64,000 nucleotides of DNA from positions 372,001 to 436,000 of the forward strand of contig CP051152.1 in NCBI GenBank assembly GCA_003970805.2. Reading direction: 5' to 3'. Numbering within the stretch: the stretch's first letter is position 1; each line of letters opens with the position of its first letter. Below, piece after piece: positions 1 through 8,712 of this stretch. The notes beneath the pieces are model-generated. The model did not search any database and was not told the DNA's origin. It was given only the letters and a program-made list of their open reading frames with translations. Source of the stretch: Undibacterium piscinae (GTDB lineage Bacteria; Pseudomonadota; Gammaproteobacteria; Burkholderiales; Burkholderiaceae_D). Position numbers and translations under genes: made by a program.

Positions 1-847
1 TTGCGCTTGTTGTGCTGTACTTAAAATCGATATTGCCTCATTGATTTCGGCGCTTCTGGGTGACAATGCCTTGACGATGGGCTTAATCTGATTCGGATGT
101 ATGCTCCACATTCTAGTGTAGGCACACTCCATTATCGCACGTGTAGCATCGCTTGAAACTATAGCTGAATCTTTGAATTCGGTTGTAACATTGTGTGACG
201 GTGTTTTGCCGTAGCGGTGGCACGCGGCCGCGATTTCCAGCTTTGCGCGCATGACCAGCGGATGGCTAAACTGTCCGGGTGAGCGCATTGCATTTGCCGG
301 AATTGCGCCAAAATGGGATGAGATAAAATCCATGATGCCAAATGACAGGCATTCCACTTGTGGTAGTGCCGCGATCTGATTGACGTCTGCCAGCGCGCTG
401 TGAGTCTCAATCAGTACATGAATGGGAATTTGTCGATGACCGTGATCGCGTGAGATGCTGTTGATTTGATCGATCGCCGCGCTTACTTGCGCCGCATCTA
501 TTACTTTTGGAAGTACTAAATACGCAAGTTTGTCGCCTGCTGCAGCAATGATAGTGTGAATGTCTTGTTCAAAAAAAACGGCTTTGAATATCGTGTGCGC
601 GGACGCCGATACGCTGAAATTTATTTTCTGATGACGCCAAAAGGGTTGCGACAAGTTGTGCGTGACTGGCTTCATTGCCGGCGGCAGCGCCGTCTTCGCA
701 GTCAAAAGTGATATCGAAAACCGGACCAAGCTCGCTTTGCAAGAGCATGGATTTTTGCATTAATTTTTCAGAGCCGGCGTAGTGATCGCAAGCCGGTAAA
801 AACACCGGTGCTAACTGTTCCTGAAATAAGACTTCGGAAGGATGCAT
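1..847 (-). pseudogene. HpcH/HpaI-type CoA-ester lyase (citE-like), frameshifted, runs off window
   Basis: This is a member of the HpcH/HpaI aldolase / citrate lyase beta-like family (CoA-ester lyases that cleave malyl-, citramalyl- or similar thioesters). The start at 847 opens MHPSEVLFQEQLAP and contains FDITFDCEDGAA, the acid-rich motif of the family. The frame stops after 92 residues inside a run of eight A (571-579). Removing one base restores an open frame to position 1, reading EQDIHTIIAAAGDKLAYLVL, then VLIETHSALADVNQI, then CLSFGIMDFISSHFG, then MWSIHPNQIKPIV, all typical of the family. The 3' end is outside the window. It lies downstream of mdh on the same strand, which suits a C4-acid role. 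The indel sits in a homopolymer, so sequencing error is as likely as mutation. Confidence 0.8.
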
Positions 848-881
848 CGGGATGGGCAGTAGGGGAGTTGAAAGTGGTGAT

Positions 882-917
882 CGGCAGGTTTGGTCGTTTT
901 ACGTGCCAAACCTGCCG
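882..917 (-). terminator. Stem-loop downstream of mdh
   Basis: Two perfect 12-base arms (882-893 and 906-917, CGGCAGGTTTGG and its complement) are separated by 12 bases, starting 10 bases past the mdh stop. No clear U-tract follows on the mdh strand, so it may be a 3'-end stabilising hairpin or a weak terminator rather than a strong intrinsic one. Confidence 0.6.
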
Positions 918-926
918 TTGATGCTA

Positions 927-1916
927 TTAGCCTACCAGGTGTTTCACGCCATCGCGCTCTTCTTGCAGCTCTGCAAGAGTAACGTTGATGCGTTCACGTG
1001 AAAATTCGTCGATTTCCAGACCTTGAATGATCGTGTATTCGCCGTTTTCTGTGGTTACAGGGAAGCCGAACATCGTGCCTTCAGGAATACCGTAGGAACC
1101 ATCGGAAGGGATGCCCATCGTTGTCCACTTGCCGTTAGTGCCCAGTACCCAGTCGCGTACGTGATCGATTGCAGCGTTTGCGGCAGAAGCAGCTGAAGAC
1201 AGGCCGCGTGCTTCAATAATTGCTGCACCGCGCTTACCTACTGTTGGCAAGAAAACGTCTTTGTTCCATACTTGGTCATTGATCAGGTCTTTGACGGATT
1301 GACCATCTGCTGTAGCGAAGCGGTAGTCAGCGTACATAGTTGGGGAGTGATTGCCCCAAACGCAGAGTTTTTCGATTGCTGCAACTGGCTTGCCAATTTT
1401 TGCGGCTACTTGTGACAATGCGCGGTTGTGATCCAGGCGCAGCATTGCAGTGAAGTTTTTCGCAGGCAGGTTAGGTGCGGATTTCATGGCGATGTAGGCA
1501 TTGGTGTTGGCAGGGTTGCCGACCACCAAGATTTTTACATTGCGTGAAGCGACTGCATCAAGTGCTTTACCTTGTACGGTGAAGATCTGTGCATTGGCTT
1601 CGAGTAAATCTTTGCGTTCCATTCCTGGGCCGCGCGGACGTGCACCAACTAACAGCGCTACATCGATATCTTTAAATGCTGTCATAGGGTCGCTATGAGC
1701 AGTCATGCCTGCCAGCAGCGGGAATGCGCAGTCATCGATTTCCATCATGACGCCTTTAAGCGCTTTTTGCGCTTTTTCGTCAGGAATTTCCAGTAATTGC
1801 AAAATCACTGGCTGGTCTTTACCCAGCATGTCGCCGTTGGCGATACGGAACAGAAGTGAGTAGCCAATTTGGCCGGCAGCGCCGGTAACAGCTACGCGCA
1901 TTGGGGATTTTGCCAT
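927..1916 (-). CDS. mdh: Malate dehydrogenase
   Basis: NAD-dependent malate dehydrogenase, interconverting malate and oxaloacetate in the cytoplasmic TCA cycle. The 329-residue protein is the usual length of the cytosolic-type bacterial MDH. The Rossmann glycine motif TGAAGQIG is at residues 11-18, the substrate loop with [13 protein letters not shown] at about 93-105, NPANTNAY near 134, and the catalytic histidine in WGNHSPT at 190. The start is supported by a purine-rich GGAG a few bases upstream. It is the only intact gene of the cluster on the minus strand and diverges from gntR and the sdh operon. A sigma-70-like promoter can be proposed at 2016-2045. Confidence 0.97.
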   Translation of the reverse strand: MAKSPMRVAVTGAAGQIGYSLLFRIANGDMLGKDQPVILQLLEIPDEKAQKALKGVMMEIDDCAFPLLAGMTAHSDPMTAFKDIDVALLVGARPRGPGMERKDLLEANAQIFTVQGKALDAVASRNVKILVVGNPANTNAYIAMKSAPNLPAKNFTAMLRLDHNRALSQVAAKIGKPVAAIEKLCVWGNHSPTMYADYRFATADGQSVKDLINDQVWNKDVFLPTVGKRGAAIIEARGLSSAASAANAAIDHVRDWVLGTNGKWTTMGIPSDGSYGIPEGTMFGFPVTTENGEYTIIQGLEIDEFSRERINVTLAELQEERDGVKHLVG

Positions 1917-2015
1917 GGTGCATCTCCGAGGTGGTGAAAAAAGAAGTTAAAATCTGTGGTGTTTGCGGGTAATGCAACTTTTTTATTTATTGCAATGCCT
2001 TGCGAAACAGACCAG

Positions 2016-2045
2016 CCTATAATCATACCGTTGAAAGCGGGTCAA
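2016..2045 (-). promoter_or_regulatory. Candidate sigma-70 promoter of mdh
   Basis: On the minus strand a TTGACC hexamer (2040-2045) lies 17-18 bases from TATAGG/TTATAG (about 2016-2021). This is close to the TTGACA / TATAAT consensus and spacing. It would give a leader of about 90 bases for mdh. It is a pattern match only. Confidence 0.4.
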
Positions 2046-2280
2046 GTCAGCCAAATTAATCTCTCAGGCTTGATGCTTGTCGGTATTTTATCGCATTGCA
2101 ACAAATGAGCTGCTTGCGCCCGATCAAATGATATGCGCTCAGCCATGCTCGCCTTTGCCTTGGCAATGACTGCGTTGCAGGGCGCGTCGACATTTGGTCG
2201 CTATGCGCTGCTAAGCGTACTAAGCGATTGGGTGCTTGTGAGTTTAAGATGACTTTAGTGATGTGTCAACCTATATCTTA

Positions 2281-2296
2281 TGTCTTATATAAGACA
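2281..2296. promoter_or_regulatory. Perfect 16-bp palindrome, candidate GntR operator
   Basis: TGTCTTATATAAGACA is identical to its reverse complement. It lies 58 bases before the gntR start. The GT...AC outer bases with an AT-rich centre resemble operators of HutC/UTRA-type GntR proteins, so autoregulation by the adjacent gene is the natural reading; this is inference. Confidence 0.5.
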
Positions 2297-2354
2297 CATA
2301 ACCAATCAATTTCTGCTGGACTAAGTGTTGTGTTTTGTGTTGAAATTGCGGTCT

Positions 2355-3158
2355 ATGAATTCATCCCCTCCAATAGTTAATAATCAGAATGCCGGAGCGA
2401 CTCAATATGTTGCGGGTAGTGGCAATTCTGCGTCTGTGACTTCGCCCACGTTCAGTCCTTTGTATCAGCAGATTAAGGCCTTGATTACCCAGAGCTTGCA
2501 GTCGGGTGAGTGGAAGCCGGGTGAGTTGATTCCTAGTGAAAATGAGTTGGCGACCCGCTTTAAAGTCAGTCAGGGTACTGTACGTAAAGCGATTGATGAA
2601 TTATCTGCGGAGAATCTGGTGGTTCGGCGGCAGGGTAAGGGTACGTTTGTCGCGACGCACCATGAGGCTCGTTCTCAGTTTCGCTTTTTGCGGTTGTTGC
2701 CTGATGAAGGTGTGCCGCATTATCCGGAGAATCGCATCATTGAAGTCAAGCGCTTGCGCGCGCCGGCTGATGTTGCCCGTCTTCTCGATATTAAGTCCGG
2801 TGATTCCGTCGTGTTTCTGCGGCGGGTGCAGGCATTTTCCGGTGTTCCTACCATTCTCGATGAACTCTGGTTGCCTGGTGTGATTTTTAAGGGTTTAACT
2901 GCCGAGCGTTTGAATGAGTACAAGGGGCCTATGTATGGCTTGTTTGAGACCGAATTCGGCACGCATATGATTCGTGCGTCAGAGCAGATCCGAGCTGTAT
3001 GTGCTGAGCCTTTGGCAGCGCAATTACTTAATGTGAGTGTCGGGACGCCACTTTTGAATGTGGAGCGAGTCTCTTTTACTTATGGCGATAAGCCAGTGGA
3101 GTTGCGACGCGGATTGTATTTGACGAGCGCGCATCATTATCAGAATGAACTCAGTTAG
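2355..3158 (+). CDS. GntR-family regulator with UTRA domain (HutC subfamily)
   Basis: Transcription factor of the GntR family. A winged helix-turn-helix occupies about residues 35-100 (LYQQIKALITQSL, then IPSENELATRFKVSQGTVRK, then RRQGKGTFVA), followed by a UTRA/HutC-type ligand-binding domain to the end. An upstream GTG at 2325 would add ten residues; the ATG at 2355 is preferred because the extra residues match nothing in the domain and the ATG gives the usual length (267 aa). It precedes sdhC on the same strand, separated by 155 bases. Control of the sdh/TCA genes is plausible from position, but the effector cannot be named from sequence. Confidence 0.88.
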   Translation: MNSSPPIVNNQNAGATQYVAGSGNSASVTSPTFSPLYQQIKALITQSLQSGEWKPGELIPSENELATRFKVSQGTVRKAIDELSAENLVVRRQGKGTFVATHHEARSQFRFLRLLPDEGVPHYPENRIIEVKRLRAPADVARLLDIKSGDSVVFLRRVQAFSGVPTILDELWLPGVIFKGLTAERLNEYKGPMYGLFETEFGTHMIRASEQIRAVCAEPLAAQLLNVSVGTPLLNVERVSFTYGDKPVELRRGLYLTSAHHYQNELS

Positions 3159-3243
3159 TTCTGCAAGTCGTCAGATATGGGGGGATGTTTTTTTGAGAAT
3201 TGAGGGTAATTGGGCTATTTTTTTACGAAACATGCCTTTTTTG

Positions 3244-3260
3244 TTGGTGCAATGCACCAA
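3244..3260. promoter_or_regulatory. Inverted repeat upstream of sdhC
   Basis: TTGGTGCA and TGCACCAA form perfect 8-base arms around a single A, 53 bases before the sdhC start. It sits where an operator or promoter element for the sdh operon is expected. The arm order is opposite to the NtrC box, so I do not assign it to NtrC. It differs from the palindrome before gntR. Confidence 0.4.
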
Positions 3261-3313
3261 AATAGGCGAAAATTGTAAGGCTTTTATACAGGCTATTAAT
3301 GGGGAGATTATTT

Positions 3314-3727
3314 ATGTCTGAAGTTGTAAAAAATAGGCCGCGTTTTGGTGTTATGCGTCTGGCCGATGCTGTCGTTGGGGGGTATCGCTTGCCTTTGGCT
3401 GGCTTTGTTTCCATCTTGCATCGCATTAGTGGAATGCTGATGTTTTTGTTGTTGCCTTTTATTTTGTATTTGCTGGATAACAGTCTGACTTCGGAGATTT
3501 CGTTTGCTGTGTTTCAGCAAATTACCTCTGGTGTATTTGCAAAGTTGGTTATTTTGGCATTGGTGTGGGCATTTTTGCATCATTTCTGTGCTGGTATGCG
3601 TCACTTGTTGATGGATTTGCATGTTGGGCTGGATAAAGATTCCGCTCGCAAATCGGCAGTCGGAGTTCTTGCGGTAAGTCTGGCTTTGTCTGCAGCTGTA
3701 GCATTGAAATTGTTTGGAGTATTTTAA
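3314..3727 (+). CDS. sdhC: Succinate dehydrogenase cytochrome b556 subunit
   Basis: Membrane-anchor subunit of complex II, binding heme b and ubiquinone with SdhD. The protein has three hydrophobic segments and the family signature around SILHRISGMLMF, with the heme-ligand region LHHFCAGMRHLLMDLH in the second half. An upstream in-frame ATG at 3299 adds five residues, but GGGGAG lies just before 3314, so MSEVVKNRP is preferred as the start (137 aa). The stop overlaps the sdhD start by one base (TAATG), showing translational coupling. Confidence 0.95.
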   Translation: MSEVVKNRPRFGVMRLADAVVGGYRLPLAGFVSILHRISGMLMFLLLPFILYLLDNSLTSEISFAVFQQITSGVFAKLVILALVWAFLHHFCAGMRHLLMDLHVGLDKDSARKSAVGVLAVSLALSAAVALKLFGVF

Positions 3728-4095
3728 TGGCAAATAACAATATTGGACCTAAGCGCCTGGTGGTTGGTGCAAGTTACGGCTTGCGTGATTGGTTGGCTCA
3801 GCGTCTGACGGCCATCGTCATGGCGGTATACACCATTATCCTGTTGGGCTTGTTTTTGACTGGTAGCAACTTTAGCTATGAAGGTTGGGCTGGAATTTTC
3901 GCTCAGCAATGGTTCAAGCTTGCAACGTTTGCTGTCTTTATGGCTTTGTTTTATCACGCTTGGGTAGGTATGCGTGATGTCTGGATGGATTATGTGACGC
4001 ATTCGGTTGTTTTGCGTCTTGTGTTTCACGTCGCCACTATTTTGTGGCTGGTCGCTAGTGCCGGATATGCGGCACAGATTTTGTGGAGAGTTTAA
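3727..4095 (+). CDS. sdhD: Succinate dehydrogenase membrane anchor subunit
   Basis: The second hydrophobic subunit of complex II (122 aa) with three predicted membrane helices. [15 protein letters not shown] carries the conserved histidine and the arginine/aspartate pattern of SdhD at the quinone and heme site. It overlaps the sdhC stop by one base and is followed two bases later by the GTG start of sdhA, so the four sdh genes form one coupled operon. Confidence 0.94.
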   Translation: MANNNIGPKRLVVGASYGLRDWLAQRLTAIVMAVYTIILLGLFLTGSNFSYEGWAGIFAQQWFKLATFAVFMALFYHAWVGMRDVWMDYVTHSVVLRLVFHVATILWLVASAGYAAQILWRV

Positions 4096-4097
4096 CC

Positions 4098-5873
4098 GTG
4101 GCAGCAATTAAATCCGCCATTCCTTCCCGCCGTTTTGACGCGGTAATCATCGGAGCAGGTGGCTCCGGTATGCGTGCGTCCCTGCAATTGGCTGAAGCAG
4201 GCCTGAACGTCGCCGTTCTTTCAAAAGTTTTCCCTACCCGTTCGCACACTGTTGCTGCGCAAGGTGGCATTGGCGCCTCCCTTGGTAATATGTCTGAAGA
4301 CAATTGGTTCTGGCACATGTTCGACACCGTCAAAGGTGGCGATTATCTGGGTGATCAGGATGCTATCGAATTCATGTGTCGCGAAGCGCCAAAAGTGGTC
4401 TACGAACTTGAGCACTTTGGTATGCCTTTCGATCGTAACGCCGACGGCACTATTTATCAGCGTCCATTTGGCGGTCATACCGCGAATTTCGGCGAAAAGC
4501 CAGTTCAGCGCGCTTGCGCTGCGGCCGATCGTACTGGTCACGCTTTGTTGCACACGCTGTATCAGCGCAATGTCCGCGCCCGTACTCACTTCTATGTGGA
4601 ATGGATGGCGATTGATCTGATTCGTGATGCTGACGGTGACGTCTTGGGTGTGGTAGCGCTTGAAATGGAAACTGGCCAGGTAATGATGCTGGAAGCCAAG
4701 ACCACGATTTTTGCAACCGGTGGGGCTGGGCGTATTTTTGCCGCTTCTACCAATGCGTTTATCAATACCGGTGACGGTATGGGTATGGCAGCGCGTGCAG
4801 GTCTTCCTTTGCAGGATATGGAATTCTGGCAATTTCACCCTACCGGTGTTGCCGGTGCCGGTGTCTTGATTACCGAAGGCGTGCGCGGTGAGGGCGGTAT
4901 TTTGGTTAATAGCCAAGGTGAACGTTTCATGGAGCGCTATGCTCCTACCTTGAAAGATCTGGCGCCGCGTGATTTCGTTTCCCGTTCTATGGATCAGGAA
5001 ATTAAAGAAGGCCGTGGTTGTGGTCCGAATAAGGATCACGTGATGTTGGATTTGCGTCATATTGGTGCAGATACAATTCAGAAGCGCCTGCCGTCGATTC
5101 TGGAAATTGGTCATAAATTTGCCAACGTTGATGCGACCAAAGAGCCAATCCCTGTCGTTCCTACTATCCATTACCAGATGGGCGGTATTCCGACCAATAT
5201 CCATGGTCAGGTCGTTGCTCCAAAAAATGGTAGCAGCGAAGTGGTTAATGGTTTGTATGCGATCGGTGAATGTGCCTGTGTTTCCGTGCATGGCGCAAAC
5301 CGTCTCGGTACCAACTCCTTGCTTGATCTGTTGGTATTCGGTCGTGCGGCCGGTAATCACGTTGTCGCGAGTAAGCTGAAAGAGCGCAGCAATAAGGATC
5401 TTCCTGCTGATGCGGCTGATCTGGCAATGTCCCGTCTGTCCAAGTTGGAAAACAGCACTGGAACTGAGCGCGTCCAAGATGTGGCTAACGCAATTCGTAG
5501 CACTATGCAGAAATACTGCGGTGTGTTCCGTACTGATGATTTGCTGCAAACAGGTTACAAAGAAATTATGCTGCTCGATGAGCGCCGTAAGCATGTGTCA
5601 TTCAAAGATAAATCCAAAGTGTTTAATACCGCCCGTGTGGAAGCACTGGAATTGGATAATTTGATTGAAACAGCGAAAGCGACGATCACTTCTGCGAATG
5701 CACGTAAGGAATCTCGTGGTGCTCACGCACATCGTGATTATGAAAAGCGTGATGATGAAAATTGGATGAAGCACACATTGTGGTATTCCGAAGGCAATCG
5801 TCTAGACTATAAGCCAGTCGTTACCAAGCCGCTGACAGTCGAAACCTTCAAGCCTAAAGCTCGCACGTTCTAA
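4098..5873 (+). CDS. sdhA: Succinate dehydrogenase flavoprotein subunit
   Basis: Catalytic FAD subunit of complex II, oxidising succinate to fumarate. The dinucleotide-binding motif GAGGSGMRA is near residue 19, the covalent flavin histidine is in [10 protein letters not shown] (about residue 50), and [14 protein letters not shown] is near the FAD site. The length from GTG 4098 (591 aa) is typical. A GTG at 4083 would add five residues and overlap sdhD; the [14 protein letters not shown] start agrees better with the family. FAD attachment is probably assisted by SdhE encoded downstream. Confidence 0.96.
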   Translation: MAAIKSAIPSRRFDAVIIGAGGSGMRASLQLAEAGLNVAVLSKVFPTRSHTVAAQGGIGASLGNMSEDNWFWHMFDTVKGGDYLGDQDAIEFMCREAPKVVYELEHFGMPFDRNADGTIYQRPFGGHTANFGEKPVQRACAAADRTGHALLHTLYQRNVRARTHFYVEWMAIDLIRDADGDVLGVVALEMETGQVMMLEAKTTIFATGGAGRIFAASTNAFINTGDGMGMAARAGLPLQDMEFWQFHPTGVAGAGVLITEGVRGEGGILVNSQGERFMERYAPTLKDLAPRDFVSRSMDQEIKEGRGCGPNKDHVMLDLRHIGADTIQKRLPSILEIGHKFANVDATKEPIPVVPTIHYQMGGIPTNIHGQVVAPKNGSSEVVNGLYAIGECACVSVHGANRLGTNSLLDLLVFGRAAGNHVVASKLKERSNKDLPADAADLAMSRLSKLENSTGTERVQDVANAIRSTMQKYCGVFRTDDLLQTGYKEIMLLDERRKHVSFKDKSKVFNTARVEALELDNLIETAKATITSANARKESRGAHAHRDYEKRDDENWMKHTLWYSEGNRLDYKPVVTKPLTVETFKPKARTF

Positions 5874-5899
5874 AGCGCACTTTTTAAAGAGATACTACT

Positions 5900-6610
5900 A
5901 TGGCACGCACACTAAAATTTAAAATCTACCGCTACGATCCTGATAAGGATGCTAAGCCTTACATGCAAGATCTGACGGTGGAGTTGCAAGACACTGACAA
6001 GATGTTGCTTGATGCGCTGCAGCGTATCAAGGCTGACGTTGATGATTCCCTGGCTTTGCGCCGCTCATGCCGTGAAGGTGTTTGTGGTTCCGATGCAATG
6101 AACATCAATGGAAAGAATGGTTTGGCTTGTACTACCAATTTGAATGAATTGACTGAGCCTATCATTTTGCGTCCTTTGCCAGGTTTGCCGGTGATCCGTG
6201 ATTTGATCGTCGATATGACGCAGTTTTTCAAGCAATACAATTCCATCAAGCCTTATTTGATGAATGAAACGACTCCGCCTGAAAAGGAGCGTCTGCAGTC
6301 ACCGACTGAGCGTGAAGAGTTGGACGGTTTGTACGAGTGCATACTGTGCGCTTGCTGCTCGACGTCCTGCCCTTCGTTCTGGTGGAATCCGGATAAATTC
6401 GTAGGCCCGGCAGGTTTATTGCAGGCTTATCGTTTTATCGCTGATTCACGTGATGAGGCTACTGGCGCGCGTTTGGATAATCTGGAAGATCCATATCGCC
6501 TTTTCCGTTGCCATACGATCATGAATTGCGTGGATGTTTGTCCTAAGGGCTTAAACCCAACTCGTGCGATCGGTAAGATCAAGGAGTTGATGGTTAGACG
6601 CGCAGTGTAG
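5900..6610 (+). CDS. sdhB: Succinate dehydrogenase iron-sulfur subunit
   Basis: Electron-transfer subunit of complex II (236 aa). The N-terminal ferredoxin-like domain has the [2Fe-2S] ligands in [12 protein letters not shown] and the later LACTTN. The C-terminal part has [17 protein letters not shown] and [17 protein letters not shown], which bind the [4Fe-4S] and [3Fe-4S] clusters. It follows sdhA by 26 bases with an AAAGAG ribosome-binding site. It is complete, with all cluster cysteines present. Confidence 0.97.
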   Translation: MARTLKFKIYRYDPDKDAKPYMQDLTVELQDTDKMLLDALQRIKADVDDSLALRRSCREGVCGSDAMNINGKNGLACTTNLNELTEPIILRPLPGLPVIRDLIVDMTQFFKQYNSIKPYLMNETTPPEKERLQSPTEREELDGLYECILCACCSTSCPSFWWNPDKFVGPAGLLQAYRFIADSRDEATGARLDNLEDPYRLFRCHTIMNCVDVCPKGLNPTRAIGKIKELMVRRAV

Positions 6611-6644
6611 CGAAAAATAATTGCTTTACTGAGTCGTAGAAAGA

Positions 6645-6665
6645 GCGGTTCCCTTAGGGTGCCGC
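6645..6665 (+). terminator. Weak hairpin between sdhB and sdhE
   Basis: GCGG, CCC / GGG and CCGC form a short interrupted stem with a TTA loop, followed by CCTTATTT. It could attenuate rather than stop transcription into sdhE and gltA. The match is modest. Confidence 0.3.
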
Positions 6666-6760
6666 CCTTATTTCAAGCAGTTTTTAAGGCTGCATTAAAG
6701 TGTAGACCTCGTTTTGCATTGAGAGTTGCGTGAAATAAGTAGTATTGATTGAAAGTATTT

Positions 6761-7054
6761 ATGTCTGAACCTATGTCTGAATCTGTTGCTCAATCCCATC
6801 AAAGTGATCCCGCAAAACGCGCTCGGCTCAGATGGCGTGCGAGACGAGGCTTACTGGAAAACGATTTGATCTTGACTCGTTTTCTTGATGCCCATGAAGA
6901 AGTGATGACTGATGATGAGGTTGACGCTTTTAGTCGCCTGATGGAGTTATCGGACAATACCCTGATGGACTTGTTGATGGCAAAAAAACAGCCGGATATT
7001 GAGATTGATTTCCCTCACGTTCGCGCACTTTTAGTTCGCTTGCAACAAGCCTGA
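6761..7054 (+). CDS. sdhE: FAD assembly factor SdhE
   Basis: Small Sdh5/YgfY-type protein that promotes covalent flavinylation of SdhA. The region RARLRWRARRGLLENDLIL contains the RGxxE motif (here RRGLLEND) that defines the family, and the C-terminal part is acidic and helical. A TTG at 6749 is in frame; ATG 6761 is chosen (97 aa), slightly longer than the usual 80-90 because of a Ser/Glu-rich N terminus. Position between sdhB and gltA is the common arrangement. Confidence 0.92.
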   Translation: MSEPMSESVAQSHQSDPAKRARLRWRARRGLLENDLILTRFLDAHEEVMTDDEVDAFSRLMELSDNTLMDLLMAKKQPDIEIDFPHVRALLVRLQQA

Positions 7055-7118
7055 ATCATATAAATTTTTTTTTGTGTTTTTTTAATTAACGACTCACCGC
7101 TACATCGAAGGAAGAGCC

Positions 7119-8423
7119 ATGACTAACTCTGAAATAAAAGCAACACTATCTTTTTCCGATGGTTCCGCATCATTGGAAATGCCAATTTACAAAGGGACTG
7201 TTGGTCCTGATGTAATCGATATTCGCAAATTGTATGCGAGTACCGGGATGTTCACTTATGACCCAGGTTTTATGTCGACAGCGGCATGTAATTCTTCGAT
7301 CACTTATATCGATGGTGACAAAGGCGAATTGTTGTATCGTGGCTACCCGATTGAGCAGTTAGCGGTCAATGGCGGCGATTTTCTGGAAACCTGCTATTTA
7401 CTTTTGAATGGCGAATTGCCAAATGTGGCTGAAAAAGACAAATTTGTAGCGACTGTAACCAATCACACTATGGTTCACGAGCAAATGCAATTTTTCTTCC
7501 GTGGTTTCCGTCGTGACGCGCATCCTATGTCGGTTCTGGTGGGGACGGTTGGTGCGTTGGCTTCGTTCTATCATGATTCCCTGGATATCAATGATCCGCA
7601 TCACCGTGAAGTTTCGGCGATTCGTTTGATCGCGAAAATGCCTACTCTGGTGGCGATGGCTTATAAATATTCGATTGGCCAGCCTTTCGTTTATCCACGC
7701 AATGATTTGTCGTATAGCGCAAACTTCATGCACATGATGTTCTCGACACCATGCGCTCCATATAAGATAAATGAAGTGTTGGTGCGCGCTTTGGATCGTA
7801 TCCTGATTTTGCATGCGGATCACGAGCAAAATGCGTCGACATCGACAGTCCGTCTGGCTGGTTCCTCTGGTGCTAATCCATTCGCTTGTATCGCTGCAGG
7901 TATCGCTTGCCTGTGGGGTCCTGCGCATGGTGGTGCGAATGAAGCGGCCTTGAGCATGCTGGAAGAAATTGGTAATGTTGACAATATTCCTGAGTTCATT
8001 CGCCAGGTTAAAGACAAGAATTCCGGCGTGAAGTTGATGGGTTTTGGTCATCGCGTTTATAAGAACTACGATCCGCGCGCCAAGTTGATGCGTGAGACTT
8101 GCTACGAAGTATTGCAGGAACTCGGCTTGCAAGATGATCCGTTGTTTAAACTGGCCATGGCTCTGGAAAAAATTGCGTTGGAAGACGAATACTTCGTTTC
8201 TCGCAAACTTTATCCTAACGTCGATTTCTACTCCGGTATCGTACAGCGTGCTCTGGGAATTCCAACTTCCTTGTTTACGGGAATTTTTGCTCTGGCGCGT
8301 ACAGTTGGTTGGATTGCGCAATGGAAAGAAATGATTTCTGATCCTGAGCAAAAAATTGGCCGCCCACGTCAGTTGTTTGTCGGTTCGCCAACGCGTGATG
8401 TTCAGCCTATTGGAAAACGTTAA
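7119..8423 (+). CDS. gltA: Citrate synthase
   Basis: Type II (hexameric, NADH-sensitive type) citrate synthase, condensing acetyl-CoA and oxaloacetate. The 434-residue length fits. Catalytic residues are visible in [27 protein letters not shown] and [10 protein letters not shown], with the N-terminal beta-sheet domain (residues 1-60) found in the allosteric Gram-negative enzymes. A GAAGGAAG ribosome-binding site precedes the ATG. It ends the sdh-gltA transcription unit, as a strong terminator follows within 20 bases. Confidence 0.97.
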   Translation: MTNSEIKATLSFSDGSASLEMPIYKGTVGPDVIDIRKLYASTGMFTYDPGFMSTAACNSSITYIDGDKGELLYRGYPIEQLAVNGGDFLETCYLLLNGELPNVAEKDKFVATVTNHTMVHEQMQFFFRGFRRDAHPMSVLVGTVGALASFYHDSLDINDPHHREVSAIRLIAKMPTLVAMAYKYSIGQPFVYPRNDLSYSANFMHMMFSTPCAPYKINEVLVRALDRILILHADHEQNASTSTVRLAGSSGANPFACIAAGIACLWGPAHGGANEAALSMLEEIGNVDNIPEFIRQVKDKNSGVKLMGFGHRVYKNYDPRAKLMRETCYEVLQELGLQDDPLFKLAMALEKIALEDEYFVSRKLYPNVDFYSGIVQRALGIPTSLFTGIFALARTVGWIAQWKEMISDPEQKIGRPRQLFVGSPTRDVQPIGKR

Positions 8424-8442
8424 TTTTTTTTAAAATGCGTGC

Positions 8443-8477
8443 AAAAAAAAGCGAGTCTTGATGACTCGCTTTTTTTT
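8443..8477. terminator. Intrinsic terminator after gltA
   Basis: Perfect 15-base inverted repeat: an A8 tract plus GCGAGTC, a 5-base loop (8458-8462), then GACTCGC plus T8. With A-tract and T-tract on either side it can act in both directions. It separates the sdh-gltA unit from the odh unit. Confidence 0.9.
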
Positions 8478-8712
8478 ATTCCGTAAAGATGCTATGCTTC
8501 GGTTCGAAAGTGAAATTTTTGGACGTATTTTTTCATTTTTGCTTCAAAAAAGTGATTTTTTATTAAAAATAACCTGCGAAGCAAAAAATGCAATGATATT
8601 CAAATCAGCCCTTCCCCACAACTTGATGTGCAATCCGCTAACCGGTCAGGCCGTGTCGCGGAAGGTTAGATTAACCCGCTAATCTCGCAAAACGCGAAGA
8701 AAGGTGAGCAAG

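Larger units (their letters stand above)
1917..2354. other. Divergent intergenic region mdh / gntR
   Basis: This 438-base region separates mdh and gntR. No coding sequence is supported in it. It holds the proposed mdh promoter (2016-2045, minus strand), an untranslated leader of roughly 90 bases for mdh, and a perfect palindrome at 2281-2296 in front of gntR. The remainder shows nothing I can name. Confidence 0.6.

Noticed and set aside
3244..3260. NtrC-type enhancer site before sdhC
   Set aside because: NtrC sites read TGCACCA-N5-TGGTGCA; here the half-sites are in the opposite order with a one-base spacer, and no -24/-12 promoter is visible.
4221..5594. Long open frame (457 codons) on the minus strand
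   Set aside because: It is antisense to sdhA, is rich in rare-looking Thr/His/Asn stretches and has no ribosome-binding site or family motif; it results from codon bias of sdhA.
7398..8351. 317-codon minus-strand frame
   Set aside because: Complete overlap with gltA on the other strand; no recognisable domain.
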